The notes under the pieces are model-generated. The model was not told the DNA's origin. It did no database searches and saw nothing but the letters and a program-made list of their open reading frames with translations. The translations under genes were made by a program, and so were the position numbers. Source: Deltaproteobacteria bacterium (GTDB lineage: Bacteria; Desulfobacterota; Syntrophia; Syntrophales; Smithellaceae). Taken from it: DNA of 41,638 nucleotides. The number at the start of each line of letters is the position of its first letter. Position 1 is the stretch's first letter. The stretch is from positions 1 to 41,638 of the forward strand of contig SBEK01000008.1 of assembly GCA_009668925.1 (NCBI GenBank), given 5' to 3'. Positions 16,276-24,301 of this stretch are shown in pieces.

Positions 16276-17559
16276 TTAAGAAGCCGGAGCATTTTTGTGT
16301 TTGGAGAGTCTGGTCAACGCAATAAAGGCAACGGCATAAGAAAGCAGGAAAACGATAAAAAGTTTTCGATAATCGTCGAAGCTGAAACTCCCTGAACGGG
16401 CTGAAACGGAATGACTGAGTACGTAGCCCGTGAAAGGCATGTAAATGACGCTTCCCAAAAAGCCGGCTGTGTTCATCATGCCCGTTGCTGTGCCCATCAG
16501 CCAGGAAGGAAAAAGGTCGCGGGTGATCGCGAAGGATATCGGCAGCGATCCTCCCCCTGCCAATCCGAAGAAGAAAAAAAGAGGCAACACGATCGTCAGA
16601 TGTGTTTTTTCCTTTAAAAAAATTAAGACCAGCCACAGGATAATGCCCAGAACCAAAGCCCCCAGAAAAGACTTCTTCCGATCCAGGTTGAGTCGGTCGA
16701 TCAGGAAGCCGGCGGTTGACCCTCCAATGGCGAAGCCCAGCGGCAGCGCCATGAGAATCCCTCCCGCGCGCACACGATCCAGGCCGAAGACGTCCATCAG
16801 ATAGGGAACGGCCCAAAGCCCCTGGAAAGACAGGGAAGATCCGTAGATGAGAAACGTTGCAGAAAAGAGCAAACAGAAATCCAAATTGGAGAAGACCGTA
16901 GCCAGCCTCCTGGAAAGAGGGTGTTTTTCGCCTGCGGCGGGTACGGAGATATATTCGGCGTTGCAGGCCGGCCATCCTTTGTCTTCCGGGGTGTCGCGCA
17001 CGATAATCCAGGTGAGCACGGCGAGGAACGCCGATAGCAAACCCATGGCAATAAAAGATCCTCTCCACCCTAAGAGCACGATCAGATAGGTGAGCGGAAG
17101 GGCGGCGGCAAGACCGGCGAGGCCGCCGATGGTGATCATCAGGCCCGTCAGAGAAGCGAACTGGTTTAAAGGGTACCAGTGCGAAAATATTTTGAGAGCC
17201 GGGATGAAAACCCCGGCCAGACCCGCGCCGATGAGTAATCGCCCCAGGAAAGCAACAGGCGCGTTGGGCGCCAAGCCAAAGATGACGGCGCCGACGGCGG
17301 AGATGAAAAAAAGGAGGGCCATCACCTTTCTCGGCCCGGTGGTGTCGGAAAGGTAGCCCACGACCGGCTGCATGGCCGAGTAAAGATAGAAGTAGGCAGA
17401 GGCGATGAAGCCCAGGGTAACCGCATCAGTGGAAAGCGATATCATGAGATCGCGGGCAATGACGGTGGGCGACATCCGATGCAGGCAGACGAAGAAATAA
17501 AGAACGGCAATGATGCTCAATATGGCCAGGCGATATATTTTAAAAGTTTTCATGGTCAT
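16276..17559 (-). CDS. Major facilitator superfamily transporter
   Basis: 427 aa with about 12 hydrophobic helices. Family signs are the first-loop motif region GYLSDTTGPRKVMAL (an MFS motif A variant), an N-terminal HRMSPTVIARDLM segment typical of the anion/organic-acid MFS group, and the second-half GFLIDRLNLDRKKSF. It is an inner-membrane secondary transporter; the substrate cannot be assigned, though a carboxylate is plausible from the subgroup resemblance. The start ATG overlaps by 3 nt (ATGA) the stop of a short upstream frame (17556-17684), suggesting possible translational coupling. The TIM-barrel protein lies just upstream on the same strand. Confidence 0.9.
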   Translation of the reverse strand: MTMKTFKIYRLAILSIIAVLYFFVCLHRMSPTVIARDLMISLSTDAVTLGFIASAYFYLYSAMQPVVGYLSDTTGPRKVMALLFFISAVGAVIFGLAPNAPVAFLGRLLIGAGLAGVFIPALKIFSHWYPLNQFASLTGLMITIGGLAGLAAALPLTYLIVLLGWRGSFIAMGLLSAFLAVLTWIIVRDTPEDKGWPACNAEYISVPAAGEKHPLSRRLATVFSNLDFCLLFSATFLIYGSSLSFQGLWAVPYLMDVFGLDRVRAGGILMALPLGFAIGGSTAGFLIDRLNLDRKKSFLGALVLGIILWLVLIFLKEKTHLTIVLPLFFFFGLAGGGSLPISFAITRDLFPSWLMGTATGMMNTAGFLGSVIYMPFTGYVLSHSVSARSGSFSFDDYRKLFIVFLLSYAVAFIALTRLSKHKNAPAS

Positions 17560-17684
17560 TTATCCATCAGGATCGTAGGCGGTAAGGTGGCCTTCCATCC
17601 GTAATAATCCGTTGCCGTCATCTGCTCATTGGTCAGGCGACCCCGGCCATTTGCCTTTGGCGAAACGGCTGTCCGGAAATTCAA
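17556..17684 (-). CDS. Possible small ORF (42 aa) coupled to MFS gene
   Basis: A short frame beginning at a TTG (17684) or an internal ATG (17621) and ending TDYYGWKATLPPTILMDK. Its TGA stop overlaps the MFS ATG. It has no recognised homology; start signals are weak (GAAGGA directly against the TTG). It could be a real small protein, a leader for translational coupling, or chance. Low confidence. Confidence 0.25.
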   Translation of the reverse strand: MNFRTAVSPKANGRGRLTNEQMTATDYYGWKATLPPTILMDK

Positions 17685-17704
17685 TCCTTCAGCCTTTTCC
17701 CCCG

Positions 17705-18478
17705 TCAATGATCCATGTATTTCATAATTTCGTCCCGGGTTCCGGCCATCTCAGGAATTTTTACTTCCATGGTGATCGTCGAGGCATAAGCCTTTTTCTG
17801 AAGACGGGTCAATATGCCGGGATAGTCCACGATGCCCTCTCCCAGGGGCAGGTGCAGGTCATCCTTGACGGATGTGCCGCCGCGATTATCGTGAACGTGG
17901 AGGTGGGCGATGCGACTGAAACAGTCGCTGATAAATCCGAACGATGTGTTCACTTTGGTCAAAAGCTCGGCATGGCCGATGTCCAGCGTCATCATGAGAT
18001 CGGGAACACGTTCAAAAGCCGGCAAAAAATCATTGCAGGTCTCACTTAAATTCTCCAGACACAAGACGATCCCGAGGCGTTTGGCGGATGCGGTCAGATC
18101 CGCGATCAATTCAATTTTTTGACGAACCACGTCCGCCGCGATCCGCCGGCCGTCAATCCAGAAATGGAAAGTCCCTTTCGCAATCCCGAGTCCGGCGGAC
18201 AATTGAAAGAGCCTGTTCATCTTCGGGAGAAAATTTCCCGTGAGGTTAGCCAAATTGAGGGGATTGCCTTCGTTCGGGAAATGGGCAAGGTAAGTGATGC
18301 CGTATTCTTCTTTCAGTCCCAGCAATTGGCCAAGGTCAGCCTCCACCTGTTCTGGCTCGTCCAGAGAAATTTCCGCATAGGAATATCCGAGTTGACCGAT
18401 TGCCTGAATTTCCGCCAGGTTGTGGGCTCTGCCGCCGATGATCGGCACAATAAGATCCTCCCCGAAAAGCGCGTTCAA
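17705..18478 (-). CDS. Sugar phosphate isomerase/epimerase-like TIM-barrel protein (AP_endonuc_2 family)
   Basis: 257 aa of the xylose-isomerase-like TIM-barrel superfamily. Recognisable strand ends and metal-ligand regions are GYSYAEISLDEPEQ, LAHFPNEGNPLN, CLENLSETCNDF (Glu ligand), MTLDIGHAELL (Asp/His ligands), IAHLHVHDNRGG (His ligands) and TMEVKIPE. These fit a divalent-metal-dependent isomerase or epimerase. The substrate is unknown. It sits between the MFS transporter and the MDR oxidoreductase on the same strand; a catabolic role with the transporter is plausible but unproven. Confidence 0.85.
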   Translation of the reverse strand: MNALFGEDLIVPIIGGRAHNLAEIQAIGQLGYSYAEISLDEPEQVEADLGQLLGLKEEYGITYLAHFPNEGNPLNLANLTGNFLPKMNRLFQLSAGLGIAKGTFHFWIDGRRIAADVVRQKIELIADLTASAKRLGIVLCLENLSETCNDFLPAFERVPDLMMTLDIGHAELLTKVNTSFGFISDCFSRIAHLHVHDNRGGTSVKDDLHLPLGEGIVDYPGILTRLQKKAYASTITMEVKIPEMAGTRDEIMKYMDH

Positions 18479-18522
18479 TGATCATCTTGATTAAAACGCC
18501 TGGGACGATGAACAACTTTTGG

Positions 18523-18564
18523 CCGGGGGCTCCGGATCATAGTTAAGCCATCCGGTGCCCCCGG
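18523..18564. repeat. 15-bp imperfect inverted repeat (stem-loop)
   Basis: CCGGGGGC-T-CCGGAT (18523-18537) and its complement ATCCGG-T-GCCCCCGG (18550-18564), with one T-T mismatch and a 12-nt loop. It sits between two minus-strand genes, about 40 nt after the MDR oxidoreductase. No T tract follows on either strand, so it may be a transcript-stabilising or processing stem rather than an intrinsic terminator. Confidence 0.6.
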
Positions 18565-18603
18565 CGGTGAAGTCTTGTTCCCCGATGCGACGTTGGCCAG
18601 CGA

Positions 18604-19605
18604 TTAATCCGGCAGGCGCACCAGCGTCCTCCCCTTGTGCTTTCCCTGTAGAATCATCTGGATTCTATCGTCCACTCCTTCCAGAGAAATTTCCGTTGTC
18701 AACGCGTCGAGATTATCCAGTTTCCAATCCGTGGAGATCTTCTCCCAGACCTTCTGACGTGTCGGCATCGGGCAATTCTGGGAATCAATGCCGATCAGGG
18801 TTACGCCCCTCAGGATGAAAGGATAAACGTTTGTGGGCAGATCGGGTGAACCGGCATTCCCGCAGCAGGTCACCGTGGCGCCGTACAGCATGGATTTGAG
18901 CGTCGTCGCCAGAATCGGACCACCCAGAGTATCAATAGCCCCTGCCCAAAGTCCCTTCAGAAGCGGCCTGTTGCTCGTGTCGGTTGCGTCCTGGATGCTG
19001 ACCACGGTCTTCGCTCCGAGTTTGAGGAGGTAATCCTTCTCGTCCACGATGCCATTCACCGCCGCCACCTCATATTTTAGTTTGGCAAGGATGGAAACGG
19101 CAATGCTGCCGACCCCGCCCGTCGCCCCCGAGACCAGCACCGGCCCGTCGCCGGGCTTTATGCCTGAACCAAAGAGCTTGTATAGCGAAAGGGCCGCCGT
19201 AAATCCCGCCGTGCCGAAAATCATGCTCTCGCGCAGGGAAAGGTTCGCGGGTTTCTTCACCACCCAGTCAGCCGGAACGCGGATATACTGGCCCAAGCCC
19301 CCGCTGGTATTCATCCCCAGGTCATAACTGGTGACAATGACTTCTTCGCCTGCCGCGAAGTCGCTGCTTGAACTTTCCTCTACGATGCCCGCGGCGTCGA
19401 TTCCCGGCGTATGCGGATACTTCTTCGTGACGCCCCGATTTCCGGTGGAGGAAAGAGCGTCCTTATAGTTGATCGATGAATACTTGACTTTGACGAGGAC
19501 GTCACCCTGCGGAAGTTCATCAAGGCTCCGCTCTTTAATTTCTCTCACAAACGTGTTGTCTTTACCTTCTGCAGCGACAAATGCTTTAAACATCTTTTGA
19601 CTCAT
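18604..19605 (-). CDS. acuI: YhdH/AcuI-type MDR oxidoreductase (acrylyl-CoA reductase-like)
   Basis: 333-aa zinc-free medium-chain dehydrogenase of the YhdH family, whose characterised members (AcuI) reduce acrylyl-CoA to propionyl-CoA with NADPH. Family landmarks are KVKYSSINYKDALSSTGN, HTPGIDAAGIVEESSS, the nucleotide-binding VSGATGGVGSIAVSIL, and the C-terminal region ending GKHKGRTLVRLPD. The ATG has an excellent AGGAGG. Lying near a crotonase and a thiolase, it may handle a short-chain enoyl-CoA; the actual substrate is not provable here, and a quinone or other enone reductase role is the alternative. Confidence 0.85.
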   Translation of the reverse strand: MSQKMFKAFVAAEGKDNTFVREIKERSLDELPQGDVLVKVKYSSINYKDALSSTGNRGVTKKYPHTPGIDAAGIVEESSSSDFAAGEEVIVTSYDLGMNTSGGLGQYIRVPADWVVKKPANLSLRESMIFGTAGFTAALSLYKLFGSGIKPGDGPVLVSGATGGVGSIAVSILAKLKYEVAAVNGIVDEKDYLLKLGAKTVVSIQDATDTSNRPLLKGLWAGAIDTLGGPILATTLKSMLYGATVTCCGNAGSPDLPTNVYPFILRGVTLIGIDSQNCPMPTRQKVWEKISTDWKLDNLDALTTEISLEGVDDRIQMILQGKHKGRTLVRLPD

Positions 19606-19870
19606 GATTTATTTCCTCCTAATAATAGTTTGTTTCAATATCGTGTGCGGCATCAAAACCGAAAACGCGAACAGGTGATAAATCCCGAAATGCTCTAGAT
19701 TCCCCGTAAGTCCGGATTGGTCTGTAATCAACGGCCTCTTGATCCTTCCGCCGCAGACAACTGGGGATCAATAAACCCTTTCATCGCCCTTGAACTCGGA
19801 AAATTTCCTTTAGCGCTTATTCCAAAAGATCGCAATAAATTGATTCACTTCATGAACGGCACTATGTCTA
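19606..19870. other. Intergenic stretch without recognised features
   Basis: About 265 nt between the start of the MDR oxidoreductase and the end of the crotonase, both on the minus strand. Apart from the ribosome binding site next to 19605 I see no convincing promoter, terminator, repeat or small gene. Confidence 0.5.
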
Positions 19871-20722
19871 TTAACAAAGTTTCCGCCGGGCGAGCCATGA
19901 TTGGCTCAACCCGAAGTTCCTGCGGGCAATATCGGTCCTGGCAAAACCGCCCTCCCCGGGCCCGGCCGCCGAATGGGCGCCAAGTCCGAACATCAGGCAA
20001 AAACTGGCATAGGCGGCCTCGATTTCGGCGCTGAATCCCATGGTATCCTGCATGTGATTGATGGACGATTTGATCGTTTCCGTCCATGCCGGCGCCGTGA
20101 GGTGATTTTCGGCCACGCGCCCGGCGTAGGCCAGGGTTTCTTTTTCCAGATCGTCCGGCGGATAGATCCGATTGACGAACCCGCAGGCCAGGGCCTCCGC
20201 CGCCGTAATGAACCGGTGCTCCAGTAGGATTTCCTTGGCTTTGCGCGGACCCATATCCCAGGGGATGGAGAAGTATTCAACCATGCCCGGGAGAAACAAG
20301 GTGTCCTCCGCGGCAAAAATGACATCCATCGCCGCCGCCAGCATCCACCCGCCGTAGATGCAATACCCGTGAACCATCGCCACGGTCGGCTTCGGACAGT
20401 TGCGCCAGGCTAATGTTTTTTTCACAAACCATTCATGCATATCCGCCACCTTCTTGGGCAGGTTTCCATCATTGGGCACCGTCAGGCCGTGCTCCCGGCA
20501 ATACTGAATTTCTTCCTTCGTTCCCAGATCGTGGCCCGCGGAAAAGGCCCGGCCGGCGCCGGCGAGGACGATCGCGCCGCAGTCCTGATCGGCGGCGGCC
20601 GCCTGGAAGGCCTGGTCGACCTCGGCAAGCATCTGATAACTCTGGGCGTTAAGGTATTCCGGGCGGTTGAAAATGATTTGCGACACTTTACCGGGCTTAT
20701 ATTGAATTTGTTTATAGTCCAC
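19871..20722 (-). CDS. Crotonase-family enoyl-CoA hydratase/isomerase, atypical active site
   Basis: 283 aa with the crotonase fold: oxyanion-hole region AGRAFSAGHDLG (about 57-67), second region AMVHGYCIYGGWMLA (115-129), and the late block WDMGPRKAKEILLEHRFITAAEALACGFVNRI. Both hydratase glutamates appear replaced: Met127 where GGGxE is expected, and Met147 in FLPGMVEYF where QPE is expected. It resembles the enoyl-CoA-hydratase-annotated subgroup with GGxML and GPRKAKEIL motifs, whose reaction is poorly defined. The start is GTG with GGGAGA upstream. It diverges from the thiolase gene across a 335-bp promoter region. Confidence 0.82.
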   Translation of the reverse strand: MDYKQIQYKPGKVSQIIFNRPEYLNAQSYQMLAEVDQAFQAAAADQDCGAIVLAGAGRAFSAGHDLGTKEEIQYCREHGLTVPNDGNLPKKVADMHEWFVKKTLAWRNCPKPTVAMVHGYCIYGGWMLAAAMDVIFAAEDTLFLPGMVEYFSIPWDMGPRKAKEILLEHRFITAAEALACGFVNRIYPPDDLEKETLAYAGRVAENHLTAPAWTETIKSSINHMQDTMGFSAEIEAAYASFCLMFGLGAHSAAGPGEGGFARTDIARRNFGLSQSWLARRKLC

Positions 20723-21057
20723 GAGATTCTCCCTTCATTCTCCAATGTATTCCTTGCCGAGCCGACCTGCGCCTATGTCCCTATATATCATGCTTTTCGA
20801 TCCTGTTCTTTAATAAAGAAGCCGCCCCGGTCGTTAATTTCCCGCTTGTATCAAAGTTAAAACATAACTTAACAAAATTGGAATGTTTTTAGAATACTTC
20901 TTGACAACCCTCTCCACTCTCATTACAAAAAGGCAGCTCGTTTTTGGGGTTTACGGATCAAACCGATTCATTTGCCATTTTCAGGGCCAAATGCGTGAGG
21001 TCCTTTGGATCGGCGCCAGGACGTTCCCCCCATTTCAATTAAAAAGGAGATTATGCG
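20723..21057. other. Divergent intergenic region (crotonase / thiolase)
   Basis: 335 bp separating two divergent acyl-CoA genes. It contains a consensus-like promoter facing the thiolase (20901-20929), an AT-rich block around 20850-20885, and the GTG/ribosome binding site of the crotonase at its left edge. No promoter for the crotonase could be named with confidence, and no small gene was seen. Confidence 0.6.
20901..20929 (+). promoter_or_regulatory. Putative sigma-70-type promoter for thiolase
   Basis: TTGACA (20901-20906), a 17-nt spacer and TACAAA (20924-20929). The 5' untranslated region would be about 120 nt. Prediction by eye. Confidence 0.5.
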
Positions 21058-22311
21058 ATGAAAGATGTAGTCATTGTTTCGGCGTGCAGGACCGCTATAG
21101 GAACATTTGGAGGAACATTAAAGGACATGATCGGCGCCCGCATTGCCGCGGTAGTGATGAAAGAAGCCATTAAGCGCGCCGGTATAGATCCGGTGATCAT
21201 TGATGATGTCCGGTTCGGCAACTGCATTGAATCCTGCAACACACTGAACACCGCCCGCGTCGGAGCCCTGATGGCGGGTATTCCGGAGACCGTGACCGCG
21301 GTGACGCTCAACCGCGTCTGTATTTCGGGGATGGAGGCGGTCCTGAGCGGCGCCGCCATGATCAAAGCCGGCATGGCCGAAGTCATATTGGCCGGAGGCG
21401 TTGAGCATATGTCCGGCACCCCCTATGTGAGCTTCGACGCCCGCTGGGGCTGCCGCCTTCAGGACACCGTTTTCATCGACTCGATGATCCGCGCCCTGCA
21501 TTGCGGTTCTTATATCATGCCGCTTGGCGACGATGGCCCCGTCAAATCCGGCCAGCCTTTCGAAAGCTTAAAAGGCAAACCTTACATTATGGGCCACACC
21601 ACGGAACTGATCGCTCAGCTTCTCAACATCAGCCGCCAGGAAATGGATGAAGTGGCCCTCAGGAGCCATAACAACGTCGAACGCGCCACCAAGAACGGCG
21701 ATTTCAAAGAAGAGATCGTCCCGATCGAACTCCCCCAGAAAAAAGGCAAGCCGCCGATCATCTTTGACAAGGATGAGCATTTCCGTCCCGGCCTCACGAT
21801 GGAGCAGCTGCAGGCTCTGCCTCCGGCCTTCATTCCCAAAGTCGGCAAGGTGACCGCCGGCAATTCGTCGGGGCTCAATGACGGCGCTTCCGCCATGATT
21901 CTCATGTCGGCCGAAAAAGCCAAAGAACTGGGTTTGAAGCCGATTGCGAGGATTCGCTCCTCATCGCGCGGCGGCTGCCATCCTTCCGTCATGGGTTTGA
22001 GCCCGGTTCCGGCCGTGAAAAACCTGCTCAAAAACGACCCGAAGCTTTCGCTTGGCGCTTTTGAGCTGATGGAAATCAACGAAGCCTTCGCCGGGCAGTA
22101 TCTGGGATGCGAGAAAGAACTGGGCATCAACCGGGAAATCACCAACATCAACGGCTCGGGCATCGGCCTCGGACATCCGGTCGGCTCTACGGGATGCCGC
22201 ATCATGGTCACGTTGATTCATGCGATGAAAAAACACGGCAAGACCCTGGGTCTGGCCACGCTGTGCGGCGGCGGCGGGGTTTCGATGGCCACGGCGATAG
22301 AAATGCTTTAG
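21058..22311 (+). CDS. Acetyl-CoA C-acyltransferase (thiolase)
   Basis: 417-aa biosynthetic/degradative thiolase that condenses or cleaves acyl-CoA. The nucleophile is Cys88 (NRVCISG; a Gly-to-Ile change from the common NRVCGSG). The base His373 lies in GSGIGLGHPVGSTGCR, the NEAFA block is present, and the second cysteine is Cys403 in LCGGGGVS (CGGGG instead of CIGGG). AAGGAGA precedes the ATG. A bidirectional hairpin terminator within a repeat follows the stop codon. Substrate chain length is not resolvable. It fits short-chain or aromatic-derived acyl-CoA metabolism with the neighbouring crotonase and MDR reductase. Confidence 0.93.
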   Translation: MKDVVIVSACRTAIGTFGGTLKDMIGARIAAVVMKEAIKRAGIDPVIIDDVRFGNCIESCNTLNTARVGALMAGIPETVTAVTLNRVCISGMEAVLSGAAMIKAGMAEVILAGGVEHMSGTPYVSFDARWGCRLQDTVFIDSMIRALHCGSYIMPLGDDGPVKSGQPFESLKGKPYIMGHTTELIAQLLNISRQEMDEVALRSHNNVERATKNGDFKEEIVPIELPQKKGKPPIIFDKDEHFRPGLTMEQLQALPPAFIPKVGKVTAGNSSGLNDGASAMILMSAEKAKELGLKPIARIRSSSRGGCHPSVMGLSPVPAVKNLLKNDPKLSLGAFELMEINEAFAGQYLGCEKELGINREITNINGSGIGLGHPVGSTGCRIMVTLIHAMKKHGKTLGLATLCGGGGVSMATAIEML

Positions 22312-22318
22312 AAAAAAA

Positions 22319-22424
22319 GGCTGTAGCCGATTAGGCTGTAGGCTGTTAGTAAAAAAAGGCGTTGGTTACCAACGCCTTTTTTATCCATCTACCTAACAGT
22401 CTAATAGCCTACAGTCTAATAGCC
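22319..22424. repeat. Nested inverted repeat, CTGTAGGCTGTTAG family, copy 1
   Basis: Left arm 22319-22349 (GGCTGTAGCC, then TTAGGCTGTAGGCTGTTAG) and right arm 22393-22424 (CTAACAGTCTAATAGCC, then TACAGTCTAATAGCC) are imperfect complements. They enclose an unrelated perfect hairpin (22351-22382). A second copy with a different central hairpin lies at 28887-28980. The A and T tracts outside and inside give terminator character in both directions between the convergent thiolase and Rho-N-like genes. Confidence 0.8.
22351..22382. terminator. Bidirectional intrinsic terminator
   Basis: AAGGCGTTGG-TTA-CCAACGCCTT core with A7 before and T6 after, so it can work on both strands. It lies between the convergent thiolase (+) and the small Rho-N-like gene (-). 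Confidence 0.85.
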
Positions 22425-22431
22425 TTTTTTT

Positions 22432-22794
22432 TCAAGCTTCCGCGGCGCGCCGCGATATCTTCTTCAGACGGCTGATTTGATGCCGCAGCAAGACCGCTTT
22501 TTTGGTTTCGCTTTCTTCAAGCGCCTGTCCGCGCAGGACTTTGAGTTCCCGGATTCTGGCCTTGAGCTCCGGCCTGGTCAGCTTGATTTTGCCTTTGTGC
22601 TTGTGTTTGTGCGCGGGCGCATCATCCTTGATGCCCTTGGCTTCTTTAATGAAGGCGATCAACTCCTCCTTCTTCATGTCGTGGATGGCCCGTTCATGCG
22701 GAAATTCAACGGCCATCTCCCGCAACTCCTTGACCGTCAACTTGTCCAGATGTTTTTCGTCGTGTTCTTTTTTGTGGTGGGTTTCTTCCGACAT
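22432..22794 (-). CDS. Small basic protein with Rho N-terminal (SAP-like) domain
   Basis: 120 aa, highly charged. Residues about 15-55 (LDKLTVKELREMAVEFPHERAIHDMKKEELIAFIKEA) match the helical Rho-N/SAP-like pattern seen at the N-terminus of Rho and in small stand-alone proteins. It is flanked by His/Lys-rich stretches (HHKKEHDEKH and HKHKHKGK). The C-terminal half is a basic coiled-coil-like helix (ARIRELKVLRGQALEESETKK). The ATG at 22794 has AAGGAGG upstream; an upstream ATG in the same frame precedes that site and is unlikely. Nucleic-acid binding is plausible; the function is unknown. Confidence 0.75.
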   Translation of the reverse strand: MSEETHHKKEHDEKHLDKLTVKELREMAVEFPHERAIHDMKKEELIAFIKEAKGIKDDAPAHKHKHKGKIKLTRPELKARIRELKVLRGQALEESETKKAVLLRHQISRLKKISRRAAEA

Positions 22795-22904
22795 CGCGTA
22801 TAGACCTCCTTTTTTATAATTAGGCAATCAACAAGCAATGCAAAAAGTAAATGATGGTTATTTTATACCACAACCCGGCACCTCAGTTCAACCGGCAGGA
22901 TATT

Positions 22905-24014
22905 TTAAGAAAAGGTATCCATGAGCTTTCGCGTGATCTTGCCGCCCAGGCTTTCTTTGGCGCGCAAGGCCCCGCCGGGGCAGACCTCGACGCAGCAAAA
23001 GCAGCGGATGCACTTTGTGTAATCGAAGGCGATTTTGCCGGTCGACTCGTAAATCGCGGCTGCGGGGCAGATTTTCCGGCATTTGCCGCACAGATCACAC
23101 GAAGGCGGGTCGCAGACCGGCAGCGCCACCGTATGGCGGCGCAGGAAGTTCTGGAAGACGGCCGGGCCGAAAACCAGCGGCCCTCCCGCCGGCAGGCGAA
23201 ATTTGCTGACCGGGCGTATTTCTCCGTCGACGTCAAACGAGGGAATCAATCCCAGAGCGAAGGCGGCTTTCAAAGTCGGTACATTTTCGTAGTATACGCG
23301 GACCATTTCACAAACCACCATATCCAGGGCAAAGGCATCATCGGAGCCGACCAGAACCCCGATGCGCCGCGGGGTGCCTCCTTTCCCGGGTCCGTCGCCT
23401 TCGAGCGCAAGGATTCCGTCCAGAATGGATACTGCGGGTCTCACAGCCTGGTGAATGGCGACCAGCAGCCGTGCAAAAGCCTCCGTATCGACGCCGGCGC
23501 GTATGTGCCACTGGGATTTTTTGAAACCGACAATGCAGCCGAACATATTCTTTACCGCCAGGGTCAGCAGCATCTGGCTGTGCGTTTTGAGTTTCGGCAG
23601 ATTGATGATGACGTCCGCCTCCAGGGCCTCGCGCGCCATCTCGATCCGGCCATAGGGTTTCCCGATATCCACGTCGAGGACGTCTTTGAACGGCGCGCAT
23701 TTCACGTCAAGACCGGCGAGCGCCTCGGTTGTGCCGTTCCCTTTCAGAATCTTTTCAAAAGAGCCGATGGCCGGAGAATCGGAGACGAGGGGCTTCGCAC
23801 CCTTCTGCAAAACATATTCGACGGCGGCCCGGATGATCAGCGGATGGGTCAATACGGCATCCTCAATCCGCGCCGCGGAAAGCATATTGGGTTTCACGAG
23901 CACGCGGGACCCGGGCGTAATCTTTTTGCCGGCGAGCTTTTCGATCATGTCGAAGACCAGCGGCTTGATCTGTTCATAGTGGTAGTCGGTTTGGCGAATG
24001 ATGACCTTGGCCAT
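22905..24014 (-). CDS. DUF362 protein with C-terminal 2[4Fe-4S] ferredoxin domain
   Basis: 369 aa, apparently cytoplasmic. The DUF362 core covers about 35-260 (VLVKPNMLSA, THPLIIRAAVEYVLQKGAK, DSPAIGSFE, ADVIINLPKLKTHSQMLLTLAVKNMFGC). The ferredoxin domain at about 300-350 has CDLCGKCRKICP and CIRCFCCVEVCP. The DUF362 fold has an unknown reaction. Proteins with this architecture are common in anaerobes and presumably couple electron transfer to it. The DUF362 gene at 24302, on the other strand, is a related exported version; the two are divergently arranged around a promoter region. Confidence 0.88.
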   Translation of the reverse strand: MAKVIIRQTDYHYEQIKPLVFDMIEKLAGKKITPGSRVLVKPNMLSAARIEDAVLTHPLIIRAAVEYVLQKGAKPLVSDSPAIGSFEKILKGNGTTEALAGLDVKCAPFKDVLDVDIGKPYGRIEMAREALEADVIINLPKLKTHSQMLLTLAVKNMFGCIVGFKKSQWHIRAGVDTEAFARLLVAIHQAVRPAVSILDGILALEGDGPGKGGTPRRIGVLVGSDDAFALDMVVCEMVRVYYENVPTLKAAFALGLIPSFDVDGEIRPVSKFRLPAGGPLVFGPAVFQNFLRRHTVALPVCDPPSCDLCGKCRKICPAAAIYESTGKIAFDYTKCIRCFCCVEVCPGGALRAKESLGGKITRKLMDTFS

Positions 24015-24217
24015 GGTTGCTCCCTGGTCTTTAATCCCGCTTACGCTGTCGCTTGCTGCGATGCAAGGACGTTCATTTTGTGCCCCGCGAGCTTGCCCTG
24101 AGGTGGTCGATCGACGGCGGAATGCGATGGAACGACCTGGGCATTTTTATACCATTACCCGCATCCGCCGCACAAGGACTATCCGCCGGGGGAGCGAATG
24201 CCTCTTTTTGCTTTTCA

Positions 24218-24246
24218 TTGACATGGTCTTGATTTCTCCTTATACT
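24218..24246 (+). promoter_or_regulatory. Consensus-like promoter for DUF362 / Fe-S operon
   Basis: TTGACA (24218-24223), exactly 17 nt, TATACT (24241-24246). The expected transcript start is about 50 nt before the GTG start codon at 24302. One of the best sigma-70-type matches in the window. Confidence 0.65.
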
Positions 24247-24301
24247 TCGTACCAAACGGATACCACGATTTGCCGTTCTACCGGCCCCGGCGGAGGAAAA
24301 C

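Noticed and set aside
16131..16325. 64-codon frame in the gap before the MFS gene
   Set aside because: No ribosome binding site, no resemblance to any family, and it runs into the MFS gene on the opposite strand.
24073..24255. 60-codon minus-strand frame between the two DUF362 genes
   Set aside because: It covers the near-consensus promoter of the 24302 gene and has low-complexity, non-protein-like content.
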